Assembly (NCBI GenBank): GCA_934271235.1
Contig: CAKQQT010000007.1
Location: 62,001-126,000, forward strand
Source of the DNA: an uncultured Clostridia bacterium
GTDB lineage: Bacteria; Bacillota; Clostridia; Peptostreptococcales; Anaerovoracaceae
DNA length: 64,000 nt
Reading direction: 5' to 3'
Shown: positions 47,702 through 56,094 of the stretch, one piece after another
How the letters are laid out: every line of letters begins with the position of its first letter
How positions within the stretch are numbered: position 1 is the first letter of the stretch
Program-made: the position numbers and the translations under genes
Notes under the pieces: model-generated
Database searches by the model: none
What the model was told of the DNA's origin: nothing
What the model saw: the letters and a program-made list of their open reading frames with translations, nothing else

Positions 47702-48304
47702 TCAGTTGGATACTTTGACCATCACCGGTCTCACCACCCTGCCGTTCAGCGTATACCCCTTCTGCAGGACCGCGGTGACTTTGCCGCTTTCATATTCGGC
47801 GCTGTCCTCGGTCATGACGGCATTGTGGAAGTTCGGGTCGAAATCTTCGCCCAAACACTGGATTTCAGCAACTCCCGCTTTTTCCAGCACCCCTTGGAGC
47901 TGCTTCAAGATCATCTCCATTCCTTCTAAGAACTTGTCGCCGTCGTTTCCGGCTGCCAAAGCTCTTTCGAAATTGTCTATTACATCAAGCAGTTCTTTGA
48001 CAATCTGCTCGTTCGCGAACGCGTAAATGTCACTTTTTTCTTTTTCGGTCCTCCGCTTGAAGTTCTGAAAATCAGCCATGAGCCGCATATATCTGACGTT
48101 CAGCGCTTCTTCTTCGGAGTCCTTGGTTTCTTTGTCAGGCTCGGCGTCCTTGGCCTTTTGTGCGTCTTCTGCTCCTTGGCCTGTGCCGTTTTCCTGCGCT
48201 TTTTCCCCTGCGGCATCCGGTCCTACTTCAAAGTCTTCCTCTTTTTCCGGAAGATCTTCGCAAGGTCCCTCACCGTGCTTTCGTTTGTTTTCCTCATTGC
48301 TCAT
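47702..48304 (-). CDS. grpE: Nucleotide exchange factor GrpE
   Basis: About 200 residues: an acidic, low-complexity N-terminal 60-70 residues, a long coiled coil (about 70-130), then the beta domain with FDPNFHNAVMTED, the family hallmark, and VTAVLQKGYTLNGRVVRPVMVKV. It releases ADP from DnaK. The ATG at 48304 is correctly spaced from GGAGG and lies inside the end of hrcA; an ATG six bases earlier is too close to the ribosome site. The overlap implies translational coupling with hrcA. Confidence 0.96.
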   Translation of the reverse strand: MSNEENKRKHGEGPCEDLPEKEEDFEVGPDAAGEKAQENGTGQGAEDAQKAKDAEPDKETKDSEEEALNVRYMRLMADFQNFKRRTEKEKSDIYAFANEQIVKELLDVIDNFERALAAGNDGDKFLEGMEMILKQLQGVLEKAGVAEIQCLGEDFDPNFHNAVMTEDSAEYESGKVTAVLQKGYTLNGRVVRPVMVKVSN

Positions 48305-49343
48305 CCTCATTACCTCCGCTTTCGAGTTTAAATGTATTGCTTAAATTATCGGTTAAATATTCAATGATCGATGTGACTTCGCCGTATTTCATCCGGGTCG
48401 GCCCGATGACGCCGAGCTTGCCGACCAGCTTGCCGTCTACGTGGTAGCTGGCGGTGATCAGGGAACAATCCTGCATGATGTCTTCGGGATTTTCCCCTCC
48501 GATGGTGACGATCACGCCGTCATCCCGTTCGACCAGCTTTTTGGTCAGCTCTTCTTTTTGGCTGAGCATTTCGAGGAAGCTCTTGGCCTTGGCGAGGTCG
48601 CTGTACTCCGGAATATCGAAGATATTGGTCAGGCCCTCCATATAAAGGTTGACATTGAGCATATCCTCAAGCGTCCGCATGAAGTTCGGCATCACGTCCT
48701 CGGCGAGTCCGCTCATAGCGACGATGTCGGTTTCAAAGTTGGCGATGATGTTGTTGGTCAACGCCTGACTGACGGTTTTCCCTTTATAATTGTAGGTCAT
48801 CGTCTTGGACAGCAGGTTCAAGTTCTCCTGCGTGTATGGCACGCTCATGCGTACCGCCTTGTTGGAAACCTTCCCGCTCTCGGAAACAATCATCAGAATG
48901 ACGGTTTCTTCATCGACCGGAAGCAGGTTGATATATTTAAGGACATCTTCGTTCTGGCTCGGGGTCAACGCGAAAGATGTCAGATTCGTGATCTCAGAAA
49001 GCACACTCGCGGCGTGCTCGATCGTCTTGTTGAAGTCGCTTACCTTGCCTGCGAGCCGCTGGGCGATGATGTTCTTCTCCTCCTTGCTCAGCTCCGGTTT
49101 CTCCATCAAAGCGTTGACATATAATCGGTAGGCTTTGTCGGACGGAACTCTGCCGGCTGAGGTATGCGGGTGTGTCAGATACCCCATTTCCTCAAGGTCA
49201 GCCATCTCGTTTCGGATCGTCGCCGGGCTGTACCCAAGCTCCGGTTTCTTGGAAAGCGTTCTGGAGCCGACCGGTTCTGCGGTCTTGACATAGTCTGCGA
49301 TGATCGCCTGCAGAACTTTTAATTTTCGCTCGCTTAACTCCAT
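48294..49343 (-). CDS. hrcA: Heat-inducible transcription repressor HrcA
   Basis: About 349 residues. N-terminal winged helix (LSERKLKVLQAIIADYVKT, SPATIRNEMADLEEMGYL) and HrcA-specific HPHTSAGRVPSDKAYR at about 65-80; the C-terminal GAF-like domain ends with the GVIGPTRMKYGEV motif. HrcA binds CIRCE and represses the operon, with its folding assisted by GroEL. The ATG at 49343 follows GGAGG by 8 bases; a CIRCE element lies directly upstream, so the operon is autoregulated. Confidence 0.97.
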   Translation of the reverse strand: MELSERKLKVLQAIIADYVKTAEPVGSRTLSKKPELGYSPATIRNEMADLEEMGYLTHPHTSAGRVPSDKAYRLYVNALMEKPELSKEEKNIIAQRLAGKVSDFNKTIEHAASVLSEITNLTSFALTPSQNEDVLKYINLLPVDEETVILMIVSESGKVSNKAVRMSVPYTQENLNLLSKTMTYNYKGKTVSQALTNNIIANFETDIVAMSGLAEDVMPNFMRTLEDMLNVNLYMEGLTNIFDIPEYSDLAKAKSFLEMLSQKEELTKKLVERDDGVIVTIGGENPEDIMQDCSLITASYHVDGKLVGKLGVIGPTRMKYGEVTSIIEYLTDNLSNTFKLESGGNEDEQ

Positions 49344-49368
49344 CTTGCGTTCCTCCTTTTTCGATTTG

Positions 49369-49395
49369 TTAGCACTCACTTGTCCGGAGTGCTAA
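49369..49395. promoter_or_regulatory. CIRCE operator
   Basis: Perfect CIRCE: TTAGCACTC, nine bases, GAGTGCTAA. It lies between the promoter and hrcA and is the HrcA binding site. Confidence 0.98.
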
Positions 49396-49406
49396 CTTCT
49401 GATACT

Positions 49407-49435
49407 AATATACTACCCCGTTTTTCGAATGTCAA
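49407..49435 (-). promoter_or_regulatory. Sigma-A promoter of the heat-shock operon
   Basis: Minus strand: -35 TTGACA (49435-49430), 17-base spacer, -10 TATATT (49412-49407), immediately ahead of CIRCE. Confidence 0.9.
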
Positions 49436-49558
49436 CCCATTTTTGTTGAAATTTTTTGTGTAGTTTGCGTGAAGACGCGGTTCCCGCAGGTCTGCCGGAC
49501 GCACTGCAAAAAAAAACGCACGGAGGGGCGCTCTATGCGGTGTTTGGGTTATCTCAGA

Positions 49559-50557
49559 TCATAGCGCAAGCAGCGCTTCGATCTCGTCGGCGCTGACAGT
49601 ATAGACCATTTTGGAGTTCTTGAGACGTACATAATAACTGCTGCCGGTTTTGCTGCCGACCTGCAGTGTGAACTGTGCCGTGGTGCTTGTACCGTCATCC
49701 GCCGTCTGTTTGCCCTTGATGGTAAAAGACATCCGCGGATCGGCAAGGCCGTAGGATGTAAGGTCTGCCTTACCAGCCTTATAGTTTACACAGGTTTCAA
49801 AGTTTAGGCCGCGCACGCCGTCGGCGATCTCCTGCGCAGTCGCCGCTGCATCGCTGCTCGTGCCGTCATCGCCCGTGTTGTCATCCGTATCGGCGTCGGC
49901 TTCGTTGGCTTCGTCCCCGGTATCCTTCGTCAGATCATAGACCGTGGTCTTGCCGTCTGCAGTCACCCGCAGCTCGGTATCCTCTTCATAGATCGGCATG
50001 CTTTCAACAGCAAGCAGGTCGTCGATGGTGTATTGAAAGTCTTCCATATAATCTCCGGACACCATGTAGACGGTATCTTCACCCGCAAGCTGCGCGTAGT
50101 ACTCACTCGATATATCGTTGTAATCACCGGTCCGGATTTCCGTTGTCGTGCCGTCCGCCGTCGTGTATGCGATCACACTCTGCGGATCATCCAAACCGTA
50201 CTGCGAAAAATCCGTCACATGCTCCAGCGTCCGCGTCGCAGTAATATCAGACAAGGCGTATTCCATGTAGCTGACCGTCGTCTGGTCGACCGGAAATTCT
50301 GTATCCTCCGGCCACTGCCAGTCACCGTCTGCATCTTTTTGCAGCGTGTAGGTTTCACCGTCATAGGTCCAGGACAGCGCTGTCAGATCGTCCGCATCGA
50401 TCGACACAAACGAGATCTGCGACGCCTCGGCCTCCTTTTGTTCTGCACTTGCAACCAATTTTGTGGTCAGTACATAACCGCCTGCGGCAAGCACGAAACA
50501 ACCCGCAAGCAGACCCAGCTTCACCGAGCGGCTCCATTTTTTCTTCCTATTATACAT
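49559..50557 (-). CDS. DUF4340 domain protein of a Gld-type ABC system
   Basis: A 332-residue protein with one N-terminal membrane helix (about 14-33) and an extracytoplasmic domain. WSYDGETYTLQKDADGDWQWPED-type repeats of the DUF4340 family are present (written here in parts: TYTLQKDADGDWQWPED). An acidic low-complexity stretch (about 205-235) is unusual. DUF4340 genes normally close operons encoding GldA/GldF/GldG-like ABC transporters. It follows the GldG-like gene by 16 bases. Function unknown; likely a surface-exposed partner. Confidence 0.85.
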   Translation of the reverse strand: MYNRKKKWSRSVKLGLLAGCFVLAAGGYVLTTKLVASAEQKEAEASQISFVSIDADDLTALSWTYDGETYTLQKDADGDWQWPEDTEFPVDQTTVSYMEYALSDITATRTLEHVTDFSQYGLDDPQSVIAYTTADGTTTEIRTGDYNDISSEYYAQLAGEDTVYMVSGDYMEDFQYTIDDLLAVESMPIYEEDTELRVTADGKTTVYDLTKDTGDEANEADADTDDNTGDDGTSSDAAATAQEIADGVRGLNFETCVNYKAGKADLTSYGLADPRMSFTIKGKQTADDGTSTTAQFTLQVGSKTGSSYYVRLKNSKMVYTVSADEIEALLAL

Positions 50558-50573
50558 AACCTGCGCGTACCTC

Positions 50574-52103
50574 CTATTTCTTTCTGCGCTTCAGCCATAC
50601 GACGATACCGCCTGCCAGCACCGCGACCGGGATCAGGACCACCATCACCAGCGTCCAACGGCCGGACTGCGCCGAAGTCAGGGTCAGATACTCATAAGAG
50701 ATCGTCTTGGCATGGATGCTGATGGTATCTTCCATCTCACAGAGCCACCCCATCGCATTGGTCACGAAATCAGTATTGCCGCCGGAGACTAACTGGTCGA
50801 TCTGGCTTTCCGCCAAAGTGCTGCTGGTGATCCAGATCAATTTGCTTTCACCGGTATCGGTCTGATCCGTAACGGCGACCGCCAGCGCGAATCCATCTGC
50901 ATCTGCCGCAAGATCGCCCTCTTCCTTTTCGGCGTTCGTTGCCTGGATGCCTTTTGCCTTGGAATAAGCGTCCGCCGTTGTCGTCAGCAATGCCGTCACA
51001 TTCACGTCGGCATCCTCCGTGCTGTCGGTCTGCGCGGTAATTTCGAGTCCCTGCGCGATCGGCATCAGGACATAATAGTTGCCGCTGATCAGCGGTTCGG
51101 TGATCGTATGGCTTTCGATCTGCGGGATCAGATAGTTCGGATAATTGGACATGTAGTGGCTGCCGTCTCCCTCGACCACCATGCCATCCACGGCTTTGAC
51201 GCCGCGTTTTTCCATCATGGCGTACAGTCTCGGCAGATCTTCGCTGCCGCAGTCGGTAAAGAGCATCAAGCTGCCGTTTTCCGCAAGATAGGCTTCGATC
51301 TTATCGATCTCGTCTTGTGAAAGATCGGACGCCGGACTGTAGACCAAAAGGGCTTCACAGTCGGCCGGGACTGTTTCCTCCGTCAAAAGGTTCAGCTGCG
51401 TCAGGCTGATGTTTTCATTCTCGAAGCTGCTGATCAGATTCGACGGCAGCTCGTCCTCGCCATGACCGCCGAGGTAATAAACCTTGGTCTGCGTGTCAGA
51501 GGTAACGAAATTGACCGCCGCGGTCAGCGCGCCTTCGCCGTTGTATGAAGTAACCGTATTATAGTCCTCGTCATAGGAACTCTCATAAATGTCGTAATAG
51601 CTGATGTAGCGCGACTTGGACGCGTCGACGCTCGTCACGACCAGACTGTTGTTGTAGAGGTCCTCGGTCGTATAGGCATAGGCAAAATTCGGATTGGCTA
51701 CCGGATCGATTTTTTCGACCTTGACATGTTTGCTGAGATCCTCATAGCGCGCGAGCGTTTTTTGGAGTGTATCGTCCTCGTAACCGTCCTGCACGATCCA
51801 GTAAACGGTTACGTCCTGCTTGAGATTGCCGACCAGATTTTCGGTCTGCGCGCTCAGATCGTAAAGCCCGCTGCCGGACAGATCCGGCTGCGTGTAGGTT
51901 TCCGGCAGCGCCGAAACCAGCAGGTTGACCGCGACCAGGATCGCCAGTACGATGGCTGTGGTCGCCGCGGTATAGGTCCCGAGGCGGAAATGCTTGGTCT
52001 TGACTGCGGTCTTCAGACTTTCTTGGAAAACACCGGTCTGCGGTCTCTTGCCTTTCTTGCGTTCCTGCTCCGGCTTGCCGCCGTCTTTTTTCTTGCCGAA
52101 CAT
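50574..52103 (-). CDS. GldG-like extracytoplasmic ABC subunit
   Basis: About 509 residues. A basic cytoplasmic N-terminus, one membrane helix (about 45-65), a large external domain of the ABC_transp_aux / GldG type (SGSGLYDLSAQTENLVGNL, YYLGGHGEDELP), and a C-terminal helix followed by KRRKK. The start ATG at 52103 overlaps the stop of the permease gene (TGATG), so the two are translationally coupled. In gliding Bacteroidetes GldFG works with GldA; in Clostridia the system's substrate is not known. Confidence 0.88.
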   Translation of the reverse strand: MFGKKKDGGKPEQERKKGKRPQTGVFQESLKTAVKTKHFRLGTYTAATTAIVLAILVAVNLLVSALPETYTQPDLSGSGLYDLSAQTENLVGNLKQDVTVYWIVQDGYEDDTLQKTLARYEDLSKHVKVEKIDPVANPNFAYAYTTEDLYNNSLVVTSVDASKSRYISYYDIYESSYDEDYNTVTSYNGEGALTAAVNFVTSDTQTKVYYLGGHGEDELPSNLISSFENENISLTQLNLLTEETVPADCEALLVYSPASDLSQDEIDKIEAYLAENGSLMLFTDCGSEDLPRLYAMMEKRGVKAVDGMVVEGDGSHYMSNYPNYLIPQIESHTITEPLISGNYYVLMPIAQGLEITAQTDSTEDADVNVTALLTTTADAYSKAKGIQATNAEKEEGDLAADADGFALAVAVTDQTDTGESKLIWITSSTLAESQIDQLVSGGNTDFVTNAMGWLCEMEDTISIHAKTISYEYLTLTSAQSGRWTLVMVVLIPVAVLAGGIVVWLKRRKK

Positions 52104-52801
52104 CAGCTCCACCTCCTTTTTTCACAAGCCTGTACAGTCAAAAATACGAAGAACATGATGACCGAAAGATAAAATACCACGGAATTCAGGTTCAGGATCC
52201 CGTAAACAAAATCATCGATGCGGTCAAACAGGCACAGACTTGTAAGGAGGCCGCTGCCGACCGAGACATAGCTCGCGAGGCTGCCGGAAAAGAAATTGAG
52301 CAGCAGAACCAGAAACGTTCCGCCTGCCGCCAGCGGCTGACTCTCGGTCAATGACGAAAGGAACATCCCGATGGCAAGCAGCGACGCTCCGAGCAGCAGG
52401 AACCCGATGTAGGTCACCAGGATCGTACGGAAGGACAACGTGCCGTAAAGGCTCAGCACCAGCGGATAAAGCACGATGATGAGCATCGGTACCGCGAAGA
52501 CCGCCAGCAAAGCCAGATACTTGCCGAGCACGACCCTGGTCATACCGATCGGCAGCGCGTATAAAAGCTGATCGGTGCGCTGTTTGCGTTCTTCCGCGAA
52601 AGTTTTCATCGTGATCACCGGGACGATCAAAAGAAAGATAAAGCTCATATTCCCCAGCACATACTCAAAATTCGCGTAGCCGCCGATCAGGCAGACACTC
52701 ATCGTGTAGATCCCGGCGAACAGCAGCAGAAAGGCCGCGAACACATAGCCGGATACGGATGTATAATAGGAACGCAGTTCCCGTTCAAAGATCGCTTTCA
52801 T
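52103..52801 (-). CDS. ABC-2 type permease (GldF-like)
   Basis: About 232 residues, six predicted helices, beginning MKAIFERELRSYYTSVSGYVF. The loop FAEERKQRTDQLLYALPI is the typical coupling segment of ABC-2 permeases. The ATG at 52801 follows GGAGG by 9 bases and overlaps the end of the ATPase gene by 17 bases. Partner of the ATPase at 52785. Confidence 0.9.
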   Translation of the reverse strand: MKAIFERELRSYYTSVSGYVFAAFLLLFAGIYTMSVCLIGGYANFEYVLGNMSFIFLLIVPVITMKTFAEERKQRTDQLLYALPIGMTRVVLGKYLALLAVFAVPMLIIVLYPLVLSLYGTLSFRTILVTYIGFLLLGASLLAIGMFLSSLTESQPLAAGGTFLVLLLNFFSGSLASYVSVGSGLLTSLCLFDRIDDFVYGILNLNSVVFYLSVIMFFVFLTVQACEKRRWS

Positions 52802-53771
52802 CGCTTCGCACCTCCTCATTATCCTCTTTGATTTCTGTGCCATTATCAGGAGTAAGCCCTGCTTCTGCCCGCTCGAACTCCGGCTCACCTGCAGCAGCCG
52901 GTATCATGCCGTCCGCGATGACCTGCGCCTGCTCCTCAGACATCTCGCCGGTCAGTTCCAGGAAAATTTCTTCGAACGTCATCGGCGCGTATTGTTTTTC
53001 GAGGTTCTCCGGCGTGTCGTCCGCAGCCAGCTTGCCGCCCGCGATGATCAGCAGCCGGTCACAGATGGAACGCACCTCCGACAGGATATGGCTGCTGAGA
53101 ATGACCGTGTGATCCTTGCCGAGCGCTCGGATCAGGTCGCGGATCTCGATGATCTGCTTCGGGTCGAGGCCGACGGTCGGTTCGTCTAAAATGATGATCT
53201 CCGGTCCGCCCAGCAGCGCCTGCGCGATACCGACACGCTGTTTGTAGCCCTTGGACAGGTTTTTGATCAGGCGGTCCGCCACATCCTCGATCTGCGTGAC
53301 CGCCATAGCGGCCGCCAGCTGCGTCTGCAGGGCGGCCTTGGCTTCCGCGCGGCTCGCGCGTGCAGTGCCGCGGACTGCGCGTGTATCAGCCGGAGCGGAC
53401 TGTGACGCTGCGCCATCCGTCGCCTTCGCAGGCGCATCATCCGCCTGCGCTTTGCGCCCGACCCCTTTGGCTTTTGCCACAAAGGTCAGGTATTCGCGTA
53501 CCGTCATGTCCTGATACAGCGGCGGGATCTCCGGCAGATAGCCGATGCGGCTCTTCGCTTCCTCGGCATCTTCATAAATGTCGAAGCCATCGATGGAAAC
53601 GGTTCCGGAGGTTGCCGCCAGGCAGCCGGTCAGGATGTTCATGGTCGTGGACTTCCCGGCGCCGTTCGGTCCCAAAAATCCATACACATGCCCGTTCTCG
53701 ATGGTAAAGGATAAATCGTCTACGGCCATATGCGCGCCGTAGCGTTTGCATAAATGTTTTACCTCAATCAT
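52785..53771 (-). CDS. ABC transporter ATP-binding protein (GldA-like) with an Ala-rich insertion
   Basis: A 328-residue ATPase. Walker A GPNGAGKST (about 35-43), signature LSKGYKQRVGIAQALL (about 168-183), Walker B IILDEPTVGLD, and the switch SSHIL. Between the Q-loop region and the signature there is an extra Ala/Asp/Thr-rich stretch of roughly 35-40 residues (about 108-145), absent in ordinary members, and the C-terminus carries a long acidic tail. First gene of a four-gene operon (ATPase, permease, GldG-like, DUF4340). Confidence 0.92.
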   Translation of the reverse strand: MIEVKHLCKRYGAHMAVDDLSFTIENGHVYGFLGPNGAGKSTTMNILTGCLAATSGTVSIDGFDIYEDAEEAKSRIGYLPEIPPLYQDMTVREYLTFVAKAKGVGRKAQADDAPAKATDGAASQSAPADTRAVRGTARASRAEAKAALQTQLAAAMAVTQIEDVADRLIKNLSKGYKQRVGIAQALLGGPEIIILDEPTVGLDPKQIIEIRDLIRALGKDHTVILSSHILSEVRSICDRLLIIAGGKLAADDTPENLEKQYAPMTFEEIFLELTGEMSEEQAQVIADGMIPAAAGEPEFERAEAGLTPDNGTEIKEDNEEVRSDESDL

Positions 53772-53806
53772 CTTGCATAAGGTCCTTTCATATAAATTCC
53801 AGAACC

Positions 53807-53836
53807 ATCATAAATCATTGAAATTCCAAAGGTCAA
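53807..53836 (-). promoter_or_regulatory. Promoter of the Gld-type ABC operon
   Basis: Minus strand: -35 TTGACC (53836-53831), 18-base spacer, -10 TATGAT (53812-53807). The neighbouring 53837-54040 has no gene; an ACTTCT/AGAAGT hairpin lies near 53980-54025. Confidence 0.6.
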
Positions 53837-54040
53837 TGGACTTTCCCCAAACCCCACCCAAAGTTCAGCCGCCCAACACCTGTATGAATTTTTTTCCTCG
53901 AAACTTTCAGAATGCTCACGGAACGCACACTATATCCCGACTCGCCGCTGCATGCTTCCGGGCTTGTTTCCATATAAAAAGACTTCTCCCGCCCAATTGC
54001 CTGCTGCGCAAAAGAAGTTTTTATATTTCATAAAAAACAC

Positions 54041-54071
54041 TTGACTATATGGTTGCCATATACTTTATGAT
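54041..54071 (+). promoter_or_regulatory. MerR-type promoter with 19-bp spacer ahead of MATE gene 2
   Basis: -35 TTGACT (54041-54046), 19-base spacer containing ATATGGTTGCCATAT, -10 TATGAT (54066-54071). The layout and most operator bases agree with 40650-40680. The leader that follows (to 54161) can form a strong hairpin, CCGCCGC/GCGGCGG. Confidence 0.72.
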
Positions 54072-54161
54072 ACAAGCAAGACACGGTTTACGGGCTGAAA
54101 ACCGCCGCGTCCCACAAGATGCGGCGGTGATAAGGACGTGGACCCTAAAGGAGTGATTTTT

Positions 54162-55562
54162 ATGACATTGCAAGCAAAACAGAGTATGAAAAGTAAATTT
54201 ATCCAATACGTTCTGCCATCCGTAGCCGCGATGTGGGTCTATACCATTTATACGATGGCTGACGGCATCTTCGTTGCCAGAGGGGGCGGTGAACAGGCGC
54301 TCGCGGCGGTCAACCTCTGCATGCCGATGATCAACGGCGCCTTCGCCATGGGCATCCTCTTTGCCGTCGGCGCAAGCACCAGAGCTTCAATCTGTAAAGG
54401 ACGCGGTGATATGCGGGAATCGAATCATATATTCACGATCGGTGCTGTGACAGTTGCCGCGATCGGTCTTCTGACCGCCCTGGGCGCGACCTTGCTGCTC
54501 CCGCAGATTGCCCGCCTTTTGGGTGCGGATGCCGAAACTCTGCCGTATGTCAAAGGCTACCTCGGCATCATCGTACTCTTTCTTCCTTTTTATATGACTT
54601 CCTATTACCTGGAAGTGCTGGTCAAAGCGGACGGTTTCCCGAAGCTCGCCATCAAGACCAGTCTTGCAGGCGCGCTGACCAATATTGTCCTTGATGCGCT
54701 TTTCGTGCTGGGATTTCGTTGGGGTATCGAAGGCGCGGCGATCGCGACAGGACTTTCGCAGGCTATGACCTTCAGCATTTACCTGCATCACTTTTTCGCT
54801 CGCAAGCCGCGGCATGAGCCTGCGGCATGTGCTGCCGGAAGCCATTCCGCGGCCGAAGTGGATACCGCCGGCTCGCAATGCGCCGCCGGCTTTGCCTTTG
54901 TCCGTGTCCGCTGGCAGCTGCAGGCGGTGCTTCGTTTTGTGAAGCTGGGACTTGCGGACTGTGTAACGGAGCTGTCGATCGGGCTTTGCACCTTTGTCTT
55001 TAACCGTACGCTGCTTGCGGTTTCCGGCAGTGAAGGCGTGGTCATCTACACAGTGATCTCCTATTTCGGACAGCTGGTGCTGATGACGATGATGGGCATC
55101 AATCAAGGTTCGCAGCCGCTGATCAGTTATTATCACGGTCACGGCAGATCGGACTTCTGCAGTTATATCTTCCGTTTGGCTTTGTGCTGCGCCGGAGTCT
55201 GTGCGATCATCGCATGCGCGATCGGTTTCTTGTGTCCATCCCCGATCGTCCATATCTATATCGATCGTGAAACCAGTCCGGACCTCTTTGCGCGCGGTAT
55301 TCTGGCTTTCCGCCTCTATGCGCCGGCTTTCCTGCCGCTCGGTATCGTGATCCCGATGATGGGCTACTTCACTTCGTTGGAACTGCCGAAGCAGGCCATG
55401 GGCATTTCTCTGGGACGCGGCATGCTGTTCGCGATCTGTGCCCTGCTGCTTTTGGCATTCCTGTTCGGAGAAACCGGCGTCTGGGTGTCCGCAGCGGTCT
55501 CTGAAACCTGCGCGCTGCTGCTGGCGATACTTTTTTACCGCAAGCACCAAAGGCTCTGTTAA
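54162..55562 (+). CDS. MATE-family efflux transporter 2
   Basis: About 466 residues, twelve helices. MKSKFIQYVLPSVAAMWVYT and TMADGIFVARGGGEQALAAVNL are of the DinF/MepA-like MATE type, and GINQGSQPLISYYHGHG marks the second half. The cytoplasmic loop after helix 6 is enlarged with an Ala/Gly/Ser-rich stretch (about 222-255). The ATG at 54162 follows AAAGGAG by 8 bases; the frame also opens from a GTG at 54138. The MerR-type promoter suggests induction by a toxic compound. Confidence 0.92.
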   Translation: MTLQAKQSMKSKFIQYVLPSVAAMWVYTIYTMADGIFVARGGGEQALAAVNLCMPMINGAFAMGILFAVGASTRASICKGRGDMRESNHIFTIGAVTVAAIGLLTALGATLLLPQIARLLGADAETLPYVKGYLGIIVLFLPFYMTSYYLEVLVKADGFPKLAIKTSLAGALTNIVLDALFVLGFRWGIEGAAIATGLSQAMTFSIYLHHFFARKPRHEPAACAAGSHSAAEVDTAGSQCAAGFAFVRVRWQLQAVLRFVKLGLADCVTELSIGLCTFVFNRTLLAVSGSEGVVIYTVISYFGQLVLMTMMGINQGSQPLISYYHGHGRSDFCSYIFRLALCCAGVCAIIACAIGFLCPSPIVHIYIDRETSPDLFARGILAFRLYAPAFLPLGIVIPMMGYFTSLELPKQAMGISLGRGMLFAICALLLLAFLFGETGVWVSAAVSETCALLLAILFYRKHQRLC

Positions 55563-55597
55563 TGCAGCAGATTTTTTACGTTTTCGATAAAAACAAC

Positions 55598-55626
55598 TTG
55601 CATTCTGTCGTTCAACCGTTTACAAT
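55598..55626 (+). promoter_or_regulatory. Promoter of the riboswitch-symporter transcript
   Basis: -35 TTGCAT (55598-55603), 17-base spacer, -10 TACAAT (55621-55626), just ahead of the glycine riboswitch. Confidence 0.75.
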
Positions 55627-55651
55627 AAAACAGGAATCATATCTGCTAGAT

Positions 55652-55905
55652 GAACTTTGCAGGAAAGTGAGCACAAAAGCCCCGGTTTTTGTATCAGGCT
55701 CTACCGAAGGAGTAAAACTCTCAGGTTCCGCATAAAGTACCGGCATTTTGCCGCCGTGCGGTGAGGACTGTAAAGGGATAGCGTTCTGGAGACGCCCATT
55801 GAGTTGGGGGCCGAAGGTGCAAGGCGAAAGCCAATCTCTCAGGCAAAAGGACAGAAACAGATCACGTCTCTCTTGAAGAGAGTGTTCCTTTTTGCATGTT
55901 TTTGA
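55652..55905 (+). ncRNA. Tandem glycine riboswitch with downstream hairpin
   Basis: Two aptamers in a row. The first (about 55652-55745) has ACCGAAGGAGTAAAACTCTC followed by AGG; the second (about 55760-55860) has GGCCGAAGGTGCAAGG, AATCTCTCAGGC and AAAAGGACAG, the standard glycine aptamer core. A hairpin (CTCTCT/AGAGAG, 55867-55882) followed by CCTTTTTGCATGTTTTT is a candidate expression platform. Only a symporter gene follows, so glycine levels probably control its transport. No other gene occupies 55563-56094. Confidence 0.9.
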
Positions 55906-56094
55906 TTGACATCCCGCATTGTTTTCCTGAGGCAGTCTTGCAGAAGGCTTGCCTCTTTTTTCGTATGTACATACTGCAGTCCGCCTGTAAGACCGATCGC
56001 AGGCCCGGCCGTGAGACCGGCTCCGCGGCTCAAAACCTTTTCTCAAGTGTTCCATTCATACAACAGATTCAAAAAAAGAAAGGAAACTATCACA

